From positions 1,603,144 through 1,667,143 of the forward strand of contig NZ_OOHN01000008.1 of the NCBI RefSeq assembly GCF_900323545.1: a stretch of DNA of 64,000 nt. The letters run 5' to 3'. Below are positions 9,270-19,000 of the stretch, in pieces. The DNA comes from Actinomyces sp. Marseille-P3109 (GTDB lineage Bacteria; Actinomycetota; Actinomycetes; Actinomycetales; Actinomycetaceae). The notes beneath the pieces are model-generated. The model saw nothing but the letters and a program-made list of their open reading frames with translations. It ran no database searches and was not told the DNA's origin. The translations under genes were made by a program, and so were the position numbers. The first letter of the stretch is position 1. The number at the start of each line of letters is the position of its first letter.

Positions 9270-9823
9270 GGCTCCTCCTTGCCCGGCAAGGTGATGGCTC
9301 GTTCGGTGTCCACCACGACGACGTCGCGGCCGATCCCCAGGGAGGCGAAGCCGGGCAGGTCCACACCGACGGCGACCTTGACGATCGCGGCCTGCCCCCT
9401 GGCGCAGCCGTGGGCGCAGGTGACGGTCAGGGAGCCCTCGGAGTCGGCGTCGAGCCCTTGATCGGACAGTGACAGCTCCGTCGCCACCTGGGCCTTGTCC
9501 ATTGCTGACGGCGAGTCATCGACCTCCAGGACGCGGCTGGCGGCATCAGCCGCAGAGGAGACGGCGAAGGTCGTGGCCTGGATCTGGGCGAGGGTGACCA
9601 CGAGGTAGAGGACGGGCACCACCAGAACGGCGCTCCACCCGATGAACTCCACGATGGCGTTGCCCTCCTCCCGGCTCAGGAGCCGCCGGGCGTCGTGCAT
9701 GGAGTCTGTGAAAGCGTCTCGGAGTCGGCGTGCAGCGCGCCGTCCCCGCTGAGCGGCCGTTGGTGCAGACCTTTCTCCCGGTAACGCTGGGACGAGTTGT
9801 CCGAGGACCTTCGGCGCGGCCAC
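9266..9823 (-). CDS. TadE-like minor pilin/assembly protein
   Basis: 185 residues. A basic N-terminal part is followed by REEGNAIVEFIGWSAVLVVPVLYLVVTLAQ (about 51-80), the TadE signature with the conserved Glu of a type IV pilin-like helix. The remainder is a predicted external beta-rich domain with two cysteines in CAHGC. TadE proteins are inserted in the membrane and needed for assembly of Flp/Tad pili. It lies in an operon between another TadE-like gene (gap 5 bases) and the TadG-like gene (4-base overlap). Confidence 0.8.
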   Translation of the reverse strand: MAAPKVLGQLVPALPGERSAPTAAQRGRRAARRLRDAFTDSMHDARRLLSREEGNAIVEFIGWSAVLVVPVLYLVVTLAQIQATTFAVSSAADAASRVLEVDDSPSAMDKAQVATELSLSDQGLDADSEGSLTVTCAHGCARGQAAIVKVAVGVDLPGFASLGIGRDVVVVDTERAITLPGKEEP

Positions 9824-9828
9824 GGCGG

Positions 9829-10299
9829 CTACCTCTCTCGGACCAGGGAGGACTCGTCGATCGCGTGCCCCGTCACCGTCAGGGTCCCTCCGGGGCCGAA
9901 GAGACCCAGAACTGGGAAGGGCGCCTTGACCGTGACCTCAACGATGATCAGGTCTCCGGAGTGGACACGCGAGACGGTCACGGTGTCCACGTAGCCGTGG
10001 CGCAGCGCGGCGTCGGACAGAACCCGTACCCGTTGCTGCGCCTCGGCTTCCGTGCCCCCGACCAGAGCGGCTCGCCTGGCTCCGTCGCCGGCGGCGTCAG
10101 TGAGAACGTTGCGTGCGTAGACGCCCAGGGTGACCTGGAGAAGAGCGACGAACACGAAGACGACGAGCGCGCCGACCATGACGAAGTCGACGACGGCGGA
10201 GCCCGACTCCTCCCGAGTAATCACGCGATGGCGGTGTCGGGAGGTGGTGCGGCTCATGCGCAGTGTCGGGAGGAGGCGCCGAGACCGGTCAGATAGCAC
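9829..10299 (-). CDS. TadE-like minor pilin/assembly protein
   Basis: 156 residues from ATG 10299; an internal Met at 10257 (MSRTTSRHRH) may be the true start because the first frame overlaps the end of the pilin-like gene. EESGSAVVDFVMVGALVVFVFVALLQVTLG (about 30-59) is the TadE-type hydrophobic helix with its preceding acidic residues. The conserved Glu is replaced by Asp in VVDF. The C-terminal part (VTVKAPFPVLGLFGPGGTLTVTG) is the usual external domain. Part of the Tad operon. Confidence 0.78.
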   Translation of the reverse strand: MLSDRSRRLLPTLRMSRTTSRHRHRVITREESGSAVVDFVMVGALVVFVFVALLQVTLGVYARNVLTDAAGDGARRAALVGGTEAEAQQRVRVLSDAALRHGYVDTVTVSRVHSGDLIIVEVTVKAPFPVLGLFGPGGTLTVTGHAIDESSLVRER

Positions 10300-10519
10300 T
10301 CGTCACCTTCGCGATGGCGTTGAGGAAGACCTCGGTCAGCGTGCTGCCGGCGACCGTCCACAGGGCCACGACGAGGCCGGCGGTCATGAGGGTGACCAGC
10401 ACCCAGCCGGGGACGTCACCGCGCTCGTCACCCAGGTCGATCCGGGTCAGGCAGCCGGTCCACCGCGGCCTGGAGCCGACACGAGGCGGGCGAGACGGGG
10501 GAAGGATGGTGCGCTTCAT
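10289..10519 (-). CDS. Flp-pilin-like small membrane protein of the Tad locus
   Basis: 76 residues from ATG 10519, preceded by AAGGAG at good spacing; a much longer in-frame extension is a shadow. A basic leader is followed by DERGDVPGWVLVTLMTAGLVVALWTVAGS (31-59) and a short amphipathic end (LTEVFLNAIAKV). Size, position between tadC and the tadE genes, and the single C-terminal helix fit the major Flp pilin slot. However, the Glu-Tyr pair of classical Flp prepilins at the cleavage site is missing. It may be the pilin, or the DUF4244-type protein that often sits here in actinobacteria. Confidence 0.65.
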   Translation of the reverse strand: MKRTILPPSRPPRVGSRPRWTGCLTRIDLGDERGDVPGWVLVTLMTAGLVVALWTVAGSTLTEVFLNAIAKVTSAI

Positions 10520-10601
10520 GGCTACTCCTTGTTGACAGGCGGGAATCTGGTTGAGCGGACGATGGGCGAGGAGATTCGGCGGTAAGGAGGTCGGATACGC
10601 T

Positions 10602-11555
10602 TCACACCCCCAGCCGCAGGACGAACAGCCCCGGGAACAGGGCGAACAGGACGGTGATCGGCAGGACGAGGAAGACCACGGGAACCATCTGGGCGATCTC
10701 ACGCCTGCCTCCCTCCTCCATGAGGTCCTGACGTGCCGCCTCACGCACGTCGGTGGCCTGGGAGCGCAGGACCTCGGCCAGCGGCGTGCCGCGCTCCAGG
10801 GCCACGACGATCGCCTCGCACAGGCGGGTGACATGGACGGAGCCGACCCGGCGCTCCATATGGTCCAGGGCGGTGGACAGAACCGTGCCGGAACGGATGT
10901 CGGTCAGGGTGACGCCCAGCTCGTCGATGAGCTCACCGTGCCCGAGCGCGACGACGCGCTCGATGGCGGCCACCGGCCCCTGACCGGCTCCCACGGCCAG
11001 GGCGAGGAGCTCGACGACGTCGGGCAGCTGGGCCTCAATGCGTGAGAGCCGTTTCGCCACGGCCCGGCTGAGCCACCAGTCCCGAGCGGCCGCCCCGGCC
11101 ACGACGGCCATGGCGGACAGGACGACGAGTGCGGGCACGTTGACGGATCTGAGCAGGGCCACCAGGCCACCGACCGCCAGGACGAGGAGGAGCGCCGTCG
11201 TCGACCACAGGACCTGTTGGAGGCGGAACTGGTCGAGGCCAAGAGGCGAGCCGGAGCGCGTCAGACGTCGACGGACCGACTCGGCAGAGGACCCCAGGGA
11301 GTCCATCAGCCTGCCCAGGTTGAGAACGCCGGCCGTGGTGGCCATGAGCAGGCCGACGACGGTGCGGCCGTCGGAGGCCAGGCCCGCCGGAGCGGTCAGG
11401 AGCCCCGAGGTGCTGGGCTGCTGGTGGACGTAGGGCTCCAGCCGGGCCATGAGGGTGGGGCGGCGTCGGCGCACGGCCGAGATGATGGTCAGGACCCCCA
11501 TGGCCCCGACCAGGCCCGCGAGCCCTCCGGCGAGCATCACGTTCATCGGCGTCAT
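10602..11555 (-). CDS. tadC: Tad secretion membrane protein TadC
   Basis: 317 residues from ATG 11555, overlapping the tadB stop by four bases (ATGA). It shows the GspF-like fold of type II secretion inner-membrane platform proteins: helices at about 8-27, 117-137, 139-155 and 289-313, and a cytoplasmic helical domain (about 165-285) with LPDVVELLALAVGAGQGPVAAIERV. TadC together with TadB forms the membrane platform for pilus assembly. Longer frames upstream on the same strand are out-of-context readings of tadB. Confidence 0.85.
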   Translation of the reverse strand: MTPMNVMLAGGLAGLVGAMGVLTIISAVRRRRPTLMARLEPYVHQQPSTSGLLTAPAGLASDGRTVVGLLMATTAGVLNLGRLMDSLGSSAESVRRRLTRSGSPLGLDQFRLQQVLWSTTALLLVLAVGGLVALLRSVNVPALVVLSAMAVVAGAAARDWWLSRAVAKRLSRIEAQLPDVVELLALAVGAGQGPVAAIERVVALGHGELIDELGVTLTDIRSGTVLSTALDHMERRVGSVHVTRLCEAIVVALERGTPLAEVLRSQATDVREAARQDLMEEGGRREIAQMVPVVFLVLPITVLFALFPGLFVLRLGV

Positions 11556-12403
11556 CGCAGCATCCTTTCCTCCTCGGGGAGCCGCCCCAGGCGCAGCATG
11601 AGCCGGTAGGCGATGACCGAGACGACAGCGCCGACCAGGAGAATAACGGCGCCGGTCGTGGTGGCGTAGGCGGCGGCCGCCTGCGGGCGGGTGGACAGCA
11701 GCGCCAGGACGAGCCACGGGGCGGCAACAGCGACCTTGGCGCCGTTGACCGTCCAGGACTGGCGCGCCTCGAGCTCTCCACGGGTGCGCATGTCCTCGCG
11801 CAGCATCTGGGACAGGGAGCGCAGCAGCGTGCCCAGGTCGGTGCCGCCGACCTCGTGGGCCAGGCGCAGGGCCTCGACGATCCGGTCGGCGACGGGGTCG
11901 GCGAAGCGGGCCTTGAGCCGGTCCAGGGAGCTGTCGAAACGGGCGGTGGCGGCGTAGTCGGTGGCGAAGGCCCGGAACTGGTGGCGGACGGCCTCCGGTC
12001 CGCGCTCGCCGAGGTTGGTCAGGGCCTCCGGCAGGCTCATGCCGGCTCGGACGCCGGAGACGAGCGTGTCGACGGCCTCCGGCCACACCTCGCGCAGGCG
12101 AGTGCGGCGGGCGCGGGCGCGGGAGGAGATGACGAGGAACGGGACCACGGTGAAGATCGCGGCGAAGGAGGCCGCCACCGGCCACGCCCGAGACATCCCC
12201 AGGAAGACCATGCCGACGAGCAGCCCCAGTCCGATCGAGCCCAGGACGAACATCGTGGGGCTGGTACGGCCGGCGCCGGCCTGGACCAGGATGTCGGCCA
12301 GGAGACGGGACCGCCTCGAGCGCCACTGGGGCGGGTCGGAGGTGCAGGCCATCCAGATGAGCAGCATCCCCACACCTGCCAGGAGCCCGGCGATCGCGCC
12401 CAT
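11552..12403 (-). CDS. tadB: Tad secretion membrane protein TadB
   Basis: 283 residues. Hydrophobic segments are at about 4-18, 50-92, 226-240 and 250-268; the cytoplasmic domain between them carries the GspF/TadB segment EAVDTLVSGVRAGMSLPEAL and HEVGGTDLGTLLRSLSQMLRED. With TadC it is the polytopic core on which the TadA ATPase acts. Its start shares a base with the tadA stop codon, showing translational coupling. Confidence 0.87.
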   Translation of the reverse strand: MGAIAGLLAGVGMLLIWMACTSDPPQWRSRRSRLLADILVQAGAGRTSPTMFVLGSIGLGLLVGMVFLGMSRAWPVAASFAAIFTVVPFLVISSRARARRTRLREVWPEAVDTLVSGVRAGMSLPEALTNLGERGPEAVRHQFRAFATDYAATARFDSSLDRLKARFADPVADRIVEALRLAHEVGGTDLGTLLRSLSQMLREDMRTRGELEARQSWTVNGAKVAVAAPWLVLALLSTRPQAAAAYATTTGAVILLVGAVVSVIAYRLMLRLGRLPEEERMLR

Positions 12404-13653
12404 CAGTAGACCTCCTCGCCGCTGGAGGGGTGGCGGTTCAGCAAGGCGGTGAGATCGTGTCCGGCGCGGCTGAAGCGCTCAGCGCCGCTGGGCGCGCCCG
12501 GACCACGCACGAGGTTGCCGGCGGGGTCGCGGCGGAAGACGTCGGAGAGCTCGATGACACCGTTCTCGACCCGGCCGGACAGTGCCGCGACCTCTCTGAC
12601 GGTGCGGCGCCCGTGGCGGTCCAGGTCGAGGTGGACGACCAGGTCGATGGCACTGGCGACGGTGGGGACCACGAAGTCGCTGGAGACGTTCTCCCCCGCC
12701 AGCAGCGGCAGCGTGCAGATCTTGATGACCGCTTCTCGCGCGGAATTAGCGTGGACCGTACACATGGAAGGAAGTCCAGAGTTAGTTGCAATCAACAGGT
12801 CGAGGGCCTCGGCCTCACGCACCTCTCCGATGAGGAGACGGTCGGGGCGCATGCGCAGGGCCTCCTTGACCAGACGACGCAGGCTGATCTCACCGACGCC
12901 CTCGAGGTTGGGCGGCCGGGTCTGCATGGCCACGCAGTCACGGTTCCTCAGGGCCAGCTCGAAGACCTCCTCACAGGAGATGACCCGCTGCCCACCGGGA
13001 ATGGCGCCGGCGAGGGCCCTCACCATCGTGGTCTTTCCCGCCTGGGTGGCCCCCGAGACCAGGATGTTGAGACCGGCCTGCACGGAGGCGTCCAGGAAGG
13101 CCGCGACCTGGTTGGTCAGTGAGCCCATGCGCACGAGGTCGCTGGTGCGTGAGGCCCGGGAGGTGTGCTTGCGGATGTTGACCGCCCAGTGCTGGGAGGT
13201 GATGGGCGGGATGACGACGTGAAGGCGCTGCCCTCCGGCCAGCTGGGCGTCGACGAAGGGGCTGGACAGGTCCAGACGGCGACCGGAGGCCCTCAGCATC
13301 CGCTCGACCAGGACCGCGAGGTCCTCGCTCTCCAGGATCGTGGTGGTCAGCTCGGGACGCCCGGAGCGGGCGATGAAGACACGGCCGGGGGCGTTGACCC
13401 AGATCTCCTCGATGGACTCATCGTCGAGGTAGCTCTGGAGCGGCCCCAGTCCGGCCATGGAGTCCAGCACGTGGGAGCGGGCGCCGGCGGGGTCGATGAG
13501 CGGAGGGACGAGTCCGGCGTCGGAGCGCCGCAGGTAGTCGTCCTCGGCCTCGGTGACGAGCTGCTCCAGGGCGGAGATGTCCCTGAGGGGGTCGATTCCG
13601 CGAGCGCGAACCAGCTCACGAACCTCCGTCAGGAGAAGATCGGCAGCGTCCAT
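12403..13653 (-). CDS. tadA: Tad pilus assembly ATPase TadA (CpaF family)
   Basis: A 416-residue secretion ATPase of the VirB11/CpaF class, which powers pilus extension from the cytoplasm. Walker A GATQAGKTT is at 201-209, the Asp/Glu box around ISCEEVFEL at 225-233, Walker B RLLIGEVRE at 272-280 and the His box SMCTVHANSARE at 296-307. The N-terminal domain (to about 150) contains VNAPGRVFIAR, as in CpaF. First gene of the Tad operon; start ATG 13653. No tadZ, tadV (prepilin peptidase) or outer-membrane secretin genes are in the window. Secretins are not expected in this kind of organism. Confidence 0.93.
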   Translation of the reverse strand: MDAADLLLTEVRELVRARGIDPLRDISALEQLVTEAEDDYLRRSDAGLVPPLIDPAGARSHVLDSMAGLGPLQSYLDDESIEEIWVNAPGRVFIARSGRPELTTTILESEDLAVLVERMLRASGRRLDLSSPFVDAQLAGGQRLHVVIPPITSQHWAVNIRKHTSRASRTSDLVRMGSLTNQVAAFLDASVQAGLNILVSGATQAGKTTMVRALAGAIPGGQRVISCEEVFELALRNRDCVAMQTRPPNLEGVGEISLRRLVKEALRMRPDRLLIGEVREAEALDLLIATNSGLPSMCTVHANSAREAVIKICTLPLLAGENVSSDFVVPTVASAIDLVVHLDLDRHGRRTVREVAALSGRVENGVIELSDVFRRDPAGNLVRGPGAPSGAERFSRAGHDLTALLNRHPSSGEEVY

Positions 13654-13829
13654 GATGCCTCTCAGCGCGTGTGGTTGTGCGAATGGGATGAGTAGGGCGA
13701 ATGAGGATGTTCGCGGGGTCGGCGCAGGTGTTCGGCGGTGAACTCCTACGCACCGGACGGTCGGTGACCGGTGTCACGAATGAACTCTAGAGCACCTGAT
13801 CACGAAATGGCCACTACCTCGGCAGTGCC

Positions 13830-13838
13830 TGTGGATAA
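13830..13838 (-). promoter_or_regulatory. Perfect DnaA-box sequence upstream of tadA
   Basis: TGTGGATAA is the complement of the consensus DnaA box TTATCCACA. It lies in the 299-base intergenic region between tadA and the divergent APH-fold gene. Nearby GTGACCGGTGTCAC (13764-13777) is an imperfect palindrome. A single box is weak evidence; it may be chance or a DnaA-titration or regulatory site. I see no other gene in 13654-13952. Confidence 0.3.
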
Positions 13839-13952
13839 CTCGGAGGGCCTTGGGCGTTCGTCGGGCCGGTTCCCACAGGTTTCGACGTTTGCCGCCAGCG
13901 GACGTGCGCGGCTGTCCTGCGGGATGTAGGACCTGTCGCCTACGGTTGGACC

Positions 13953-15221
13953 ATGTCACAGCCTCCGCAGTCCCCGGACGACCCCGACATCACCGACGTC
14001 GCCGCTGGCGCCAACAGCCTCACCGACGAGGCGGCCTCCGACGTCGAGCGTGCTGCGGCTCCGAGTGCTGACGACCACGGCGAGTATCGTGCGCCCGTCG
14101 TTGTCGCCCCGTTACCCGGCGCGTCTGCCGGTCCCCCGAAGGACAGTCAGCCGGTCCCGCCGGCCGCCCAGCCCGCTGCCGGCCCTCGCCCTCATCACTC
14201 CGCGCTCGCGCTGGCCGCGATGGCGACGGTCGCCGTCACCGGCCTCAACCCGGCTCGGCTGGCGCTGCCGCAGTCCGAGACGCCGGAGCGGCACATCACC
14301 GGGGTCATCGACACCCAGGGGCGGCACTGGGAGGTGCATGAGGCGCGCACCGACGCCGTCGGCGCGTCCCTGGAGGCGGAGGCCGAGGTGCTGCGCCGCA
14401 TCGGCCGGGTCGTCGACGACGGGCGCCTCTCCTTCGACGTACCTCGCGTCAGCGGGTCCCTGCGTCAGCAGGGCGCCCACATCCAGGTCCGCTCCCACGT
14501 GGAGGGCAAGCCGATCCCCGTCGAGACGCTCCGTCCGGGCCCGGGGATGTCGGCGGGGCTGGGCAAGGCCCTGGGCGAGATCCACGAGCTGGCGGTGACG
14601 GTGATCTCCGAGGCGGGGATGCCGGTCTACGACGCTGAGGAGGTGCGTCGGCGCTGGTTGAGCCTTCTGGACGACGCCGCCACGACCGGCAAGACCCCGC
14701 CGACCCTGCTGGGGCGCTGGGAGCAGGCCCTGGAGGACACGGCACTGTGGCGCTTCCGCCCCACCGTGGTCCACGGCGACCTCGCCGAGGAGAACGTGCT
14801 GGTGGCCGGCGGCTCGGTGGTGGCCGTGCGCGGCTGGTCGCAGGCGCACGTGGGCGACCCGGCCGAGGACCTGGCCTGGGTGTACTCCTCGGCGCCGGTG
14901 GACTGCCTGGACTCCATTGAGGACGCCTACGACATCGCCCGCTCCGAGGGAGTCGACCGGCACCTGCGTGAGCGGGCCGAGCTGGTCAGTGAGCTCAGCC
15001 TGGCGCGCTGGCTGCTGCACGGGGTGAGGACCGGGGACAAGCCGGTCATCAATGACGCGGTGGCGATGCTGGAGGACCTGGCCGCACAGGTGGGTGACGC
15101 CCCGCTGGTGGAGCAGGCCTCGCCCCGGCTGGCGCCGGTGCCCGGGGAGCGCGAGCCCGCGGAGCCCGACGCGGTCACCAACCCGGTGGTGATGGTGCGC
15201 GTCGACGACGAGGACGACTGA
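13953..15221 (+). CDS. Degenerate APH-fold (aminoglycoside phosphotransferase-like) protein
   Basis: 422 residues. After a Pro/Ala-rich N-terminus (1-80) comes an APH/choline-kinase-like domain. The catalytic loop is present at 274-284 (HGDLAEENVLV: His274, Asp276, Asn281). The following metal-binding motif, normally I-D-W/F, reads V-R-G-W at about 292-295, so the Asp is lost, while the neighbouring GDPAEDLAW is kept. The ATP-binding Lys region is also unclear. It may be a pseudokinase or use altered chemistry. Homologues in related genomes sit next to adnB, as here, suggesting a role tied to that locus, but this is inference. The protein ends with an acidic tail. Confidence 0.7.
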   Translation: MSQPPQSPDDPDITDVAAGANSLTDEAASDVERAAAPSADDHGEYRAPVVVAPLPGASAGPPKDSQPVPPAAQPAAGPRPHHSALALAAMATVAVTGLNPARLALPQSETPERHITGVIDTQGRHWEVHEARTDAVGASLEAEAEVLRRIGRVVDDGRLSFDVPRVSGSLRQQGAHIQVRSHVEGKPIPVETLRPGPGMSAGLGKALGEIHELAVTVISEAGMPVYDAEEVRRRWLSLLDDAATTGKTPPTLLGRWEQALEDTALWRFRPTVVHGDLAEENVLVAGGSVVAVRGWSQAHVGDPAEDLAWVYSSAPVDCLDSIEDAYDIARSEGVDRHLRERAELVSELSLARWLLHGVRTGDKPVINDAVAMLEDLAAQVGDAPLVEQASPRLAPVPGEREPAEPDAVTNPVVMVRVDDEDD

Positions 15222-15246
15222 CGCCGCGTCGGCGCCTCGCCCGGGA

Positions 15247-15978
15247 TCAGGTCAGCGGGTTGTGGCTCATGAGTGCCAGGAAGGCGATGGCCCACACCAG
15301 GTTGACGATGTTGAACAGGGCCCCGTCCAGCAGTGGCTTGCCGGGATAGGGCAGGCGGGTGAGGGCGTACCACGGGAGGGCCTGCACCGGTGGGGTCAGG
15401 AGCAGCGACCATCGAGGGAAGGCGGTGGCTCCTGAGCCCAGAGCAATGCAGACGAGGAGCCAGCCCAGCGCCGTCAGCCCGATGGCGGGGCCCCAGGCCT
15501 GCATGAGGAAGCGGTAGAGCCTGCGCGCGTGCTCCAGGGCGGCGGGATCGGGCCCTTCGCTGTCCTCCTTCCCGCTGCTCGCCGCCCTGGCGGCTGTGTA
15601 CGCCTGATGGGCGGTGTGGGCGCGCTCCGAGGCCAGAGCGAGCGGGTAGAAGGAGGCGTGGGCCAGGGGCGAGAGGCTGAACCCGACGCCGAGCAGCACC
15701 GCGCCCGCCATCCCCACCGGCGATCCGCGCAACAGCACCCAGTGCGCATAGAGACCGGCGAGCATGAGCGGGATGGAGTAGTTGGCGACCAGCGCGCCCC
15801 ATCGCAGGCGAGGCTCGTTGACGCGCGTGTAGAAGGCGTAGGCGTCGTCCCCCATGAGGTCGATGAACTCGCCGTGCTCGTGCCGGTCAGGCCGACGGAA
15901 ACCGACGATGAGCGCGTCGCCGAGGATCCAGCACAGGGCGCTGATGAGGAAGGCGACAATCGACCAGGTCACCAGCAT
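15247..15978 (-). CDS. DUF6796-like multi-spanning membrane protein
   Basis: About 243 residues from ATG 15978; the longer in-frame extension has no ribosome binding site and reads as a shadow of adnB. About seven hydrophobic segments are visible, starting MLVTWSIVAFLISALCWILGD, with the short motif GDALIVG, as in DUF6796 proteins (function unknown). It is convergent with the APH-fold gene (25 bases between stops) and lies just downstream of adnB on the same strand, with a gap of about 104 bases. Family assignment is tentative, membrane location is sure. Confidence 0.65.
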   Translation of the reverse strand: MLVTWSIVAFLISALCWILGDALIVGFRRPDRHEHGEFIDLMGDDAYAFYTRVNEPRLRWGALVANYSIPLMLAGLYAHWVLLRGSPVGMAGAVLLGVGFSLSPLAHASFYPLALASERAHTAHQAYTAARAASSGKEDSEGPDPAALEHARRLYRFLMQAWGPAIGLTALGWLLVCIALGSGATAFPRWSLLLTPPVQALPWYALTRLPYPGKPLLDGALFNIVNLVWAIAFLALMSHNPLT

Positions 15979-16082
15979 GTGGGTTCTCCTTGCGGCGTCG
16001 GGTGCGAAGAGTCGGTGCGCCGGGCCAGGACCGGCCGTGCTTCTGGTCGAGCGGCCGAGCCCGGGCGGCCCTGAGGTTGACG

Positions 16083-19000
16083 TTAGCCTTGCTGCTCGGG
16101 TGCGGGAAGAGGTGTCATCTCGTCGGGTGGGGAGCCCGGTGTCAGAGCTGACTCGATCTGGTCGAGGTCGAGCAGGCCCGCGGCGGTGAGCTCGTCGACG
16201 CGGCCCTCGGGGTAGTCGACGTACACGTAGGCGGCGCACACGCAGCTGGTGGGGACGCCCTGGGATGCCGCCCAGGCGTGGACGTAGACGCTGAGCTGGT
16301 CCACGGGAACCTGGCGGCGCCCGGTCTTCCAATCGACGATGAGCCAGCCGGTCCCATCCAGGCGGCGGAAGACGGCGTCCATGCGGCAGCGCAAAGTGGT
16401 GGCGCCGATGGTGATCTCCCTGTCGATCTCGGTGTCGACCAGGACGTAGTCGGCCAGGAGCGGCAGGTTCTCGGCCGTTTCCAGCCAGCGCTCAACTCGT
16501 TGCCGGTCCAGGGGGTCGAGGTTGTCGGGAACACCCGCCTCCCCCAGGCCGAACAGGGTGCCGCGTGCGCTCAGGCGCTGGGCGACGGCGTCGTGGAAGA
16601 CGGTTCCGAGCCGGCCCGCGGCGCGGGGCTCGGGTGGAAGCGGCCGACGCAGGTCGAGGACGAATCGCCTGCGGTCGGCGCGCAGGTCGTCCAGGCGGGT
16701 GGCGGCCAGGTGCTCGGGAAGCCGGACGGTGGGGACAGCGGCTGAGGCGCGTGCGCGTTCGGCCAGGAGGAGACCCGCCTCAAGCTGCCAGCGCCGCAGG
16801 GTCTCATCAGTCGCCTCCAGTCCCAGGCCCGGGCGCGTTGGCTCAGGCTCGGCAGGAGCCTGCTCAGTGGCCTGCTCGGTGGGGCGGGCCCCGCCCATGG
16901 CGGCTGCGACCTGGGCGGCAGCCGCGCGCCGGGCTCGGCGCAAGGCGGTAGCGCGGTCTGTATCCGCTCCCCCGTCGTCGCGCGATCCCCCAGCGCCAGG
17001 CTCCTGAGCACCCAGCGCCTCCGGCTCGCCGGCGTCCAGGGGCCAGGTGCCCACCTGGGTGAGGGCTGTCAGCGGGTTGGGGCGGGACTCATCGAAGTCG
17101 ACCCAGCCGTCTCCGTAGGGGGCGAGCAGGTCACGCCGGCGGAGCTCGGTGAGGAATCGTGAGGGCCGGCGGGGCTTGGAGGCGGTCTTGGACAGGTGGG
17201 AACCGGTCAGGAGGAGCTCGTGGCGGGCCCGGGTGAAGGCCACGTAGGCCAGGCGGCGCTCCTCGCGCAGGCTCTGGCGGCCCAGGGCCTCCTTGTAGGC
17301 GTTCATCGTCTCGGTCAGGAGGGGCTTGTCCGTGACCGCAGGGTTGAGGTCGCCGACGGTGAAGGGGGGAAGGTCGTCGGCGTCGGCCCGAAGCGGGAAG
17401 GGGAAGGTCGAGGTGCTGCCCATCCAGCCGGTCTCCACCACGCGCAGATCATCCTTGACGCCGCTGGTGTAGGAGGGGAAGACCTGCTCATTCATGCCGG
17501 GTACGGCGACGACGTCCCACTCCAGGCCCTTGGCGGCGTGGACGGTGAGGAGCTGGACCGCTCCGGGCGAGGGATCGACCTCGGGGGCGGTCATGGCGTC
17601 CTCGTGCTCCTCGGCGGCGTCGAGCCACTCCAGGAACCCGGTGAGCGTGGCGGCGTCGGTGTCAGCGGCGAAGGCGAGGGCCGTCTCCTGGAAGGAGTCG
17701 AGGGCCCGGTGCCCCATGGGGTCGCCGACCCGGGCTGCGATCTCGATGTCGAGGTCGAGGACCTGCTCGGCCAGGGCGACGAGGTCGGGCAGAGGCAGGG
17801 CGATGGCCTCCCGGACGCGTCTGATCGCTCGTGCGGTGCGCAGCGCGACGGCCAGCCCCGCCGGCGTCAGCTCGACGGCAGCGGGCACTGCGCCCTCTCT
17901 CCCCTCCTCATGCCATCGCAGCAAAGTGTCCAGGGCCTCGCTGAGCAGTGGGGAGTCGGCCTCGTCCTGGGGGACTCGGCCCTCAGCACCGTTCCGGCTC
18001 GTCTCCGGGGCGGAGCGGACGACCTCGCTGGCCAGCGTCGCCAGGGCGCGCAGATCTCCGGCACCGATGCCGAAGCCGGTCAGGAGCCTGACCACCCGGT
18101 CACCGCGCTCGGGGTTGGAGGCGGCGGTCAGCAGGGCACGGACGTCGGCGACCTCGGGGACGTAGAGCATCCCGCCCAGGCCGACGATCGTGTAGGGCAG
18201 GCCCGCCGCCTCCAGCTCGGCCGCAATGGGTTCCATCTGTGCGCGGGTGCGGCACAGGACGGCCATCTCGGCGCTGGGCGACCAGCGCTCGGCGAGGAAG
18301 GCGGCCACGGTGCGGGCCTCCTCGACGGGGTCCTGGAGGAAGGCGCCGTGCACCGTCCCGGGTTCCAGGCCGAAGGCGACGGGTCGGGCTCGCAGGGGGG
18401 CGACGGCGATGTGCTCCCCCACCGGGTCGCCGTCCCGGACGACGCCGGAGCGCAGGGGCTCGGAGACGGTGTTGGCCACCTCGAGGATAGTGGAATCGTT
18501 GCGCCAGGAGGTTGACAGCTCTAGGACGGGGGCGACGTCGGCCGACGGCGCCCCGGAGGCGAGGCGGGCGGTACCGGTGGGATTGAAGCGCTGGTGGAAG
18601 GTGTCCAGGGCCCCGGCGCTGGCGCCGCGCCACCCGTAGATGGCCTGGTGGGGGTCGCCGACGGCGGTCACCCCGGAGTCGGCGAAGAGGGCGGACAGGA
18701 GCCGGACCTGGGCCACCGAGGTGTCCTGGAACTCGTCGAGCAGGACGGCGGGGTACTGCGCCCGCACCTGGGCGGCCGCCTCGGGGACGGACTCGGCGAC
18801 GGTGCAGGCAAGGGCGATCTGATCACCGAAGTCGAGCAGGCCGTGGCGGCGCTTGTAGTCGTGCAGCTCGGCGACGACGTCGAGCAGGGCCTCCCACTCG
18901 CTCATGATGGCAGGGGCCTTATCGACCAGGGTCTTGCAGCCCTTGATGGCTGCCAGCGCGGTGAACTGCTCGGTCAGGTCGGCCAGGTCCGTGGCGGCCT

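Noticed and set aside
10602-12326. 574-codon minus-strand frame that would extend tadC upstream
   Set aside because: The extension reads tadB out of frame as Pro/Arg/Gly low complexity; ATG 11555 with the ATGA overlap is the natural start.
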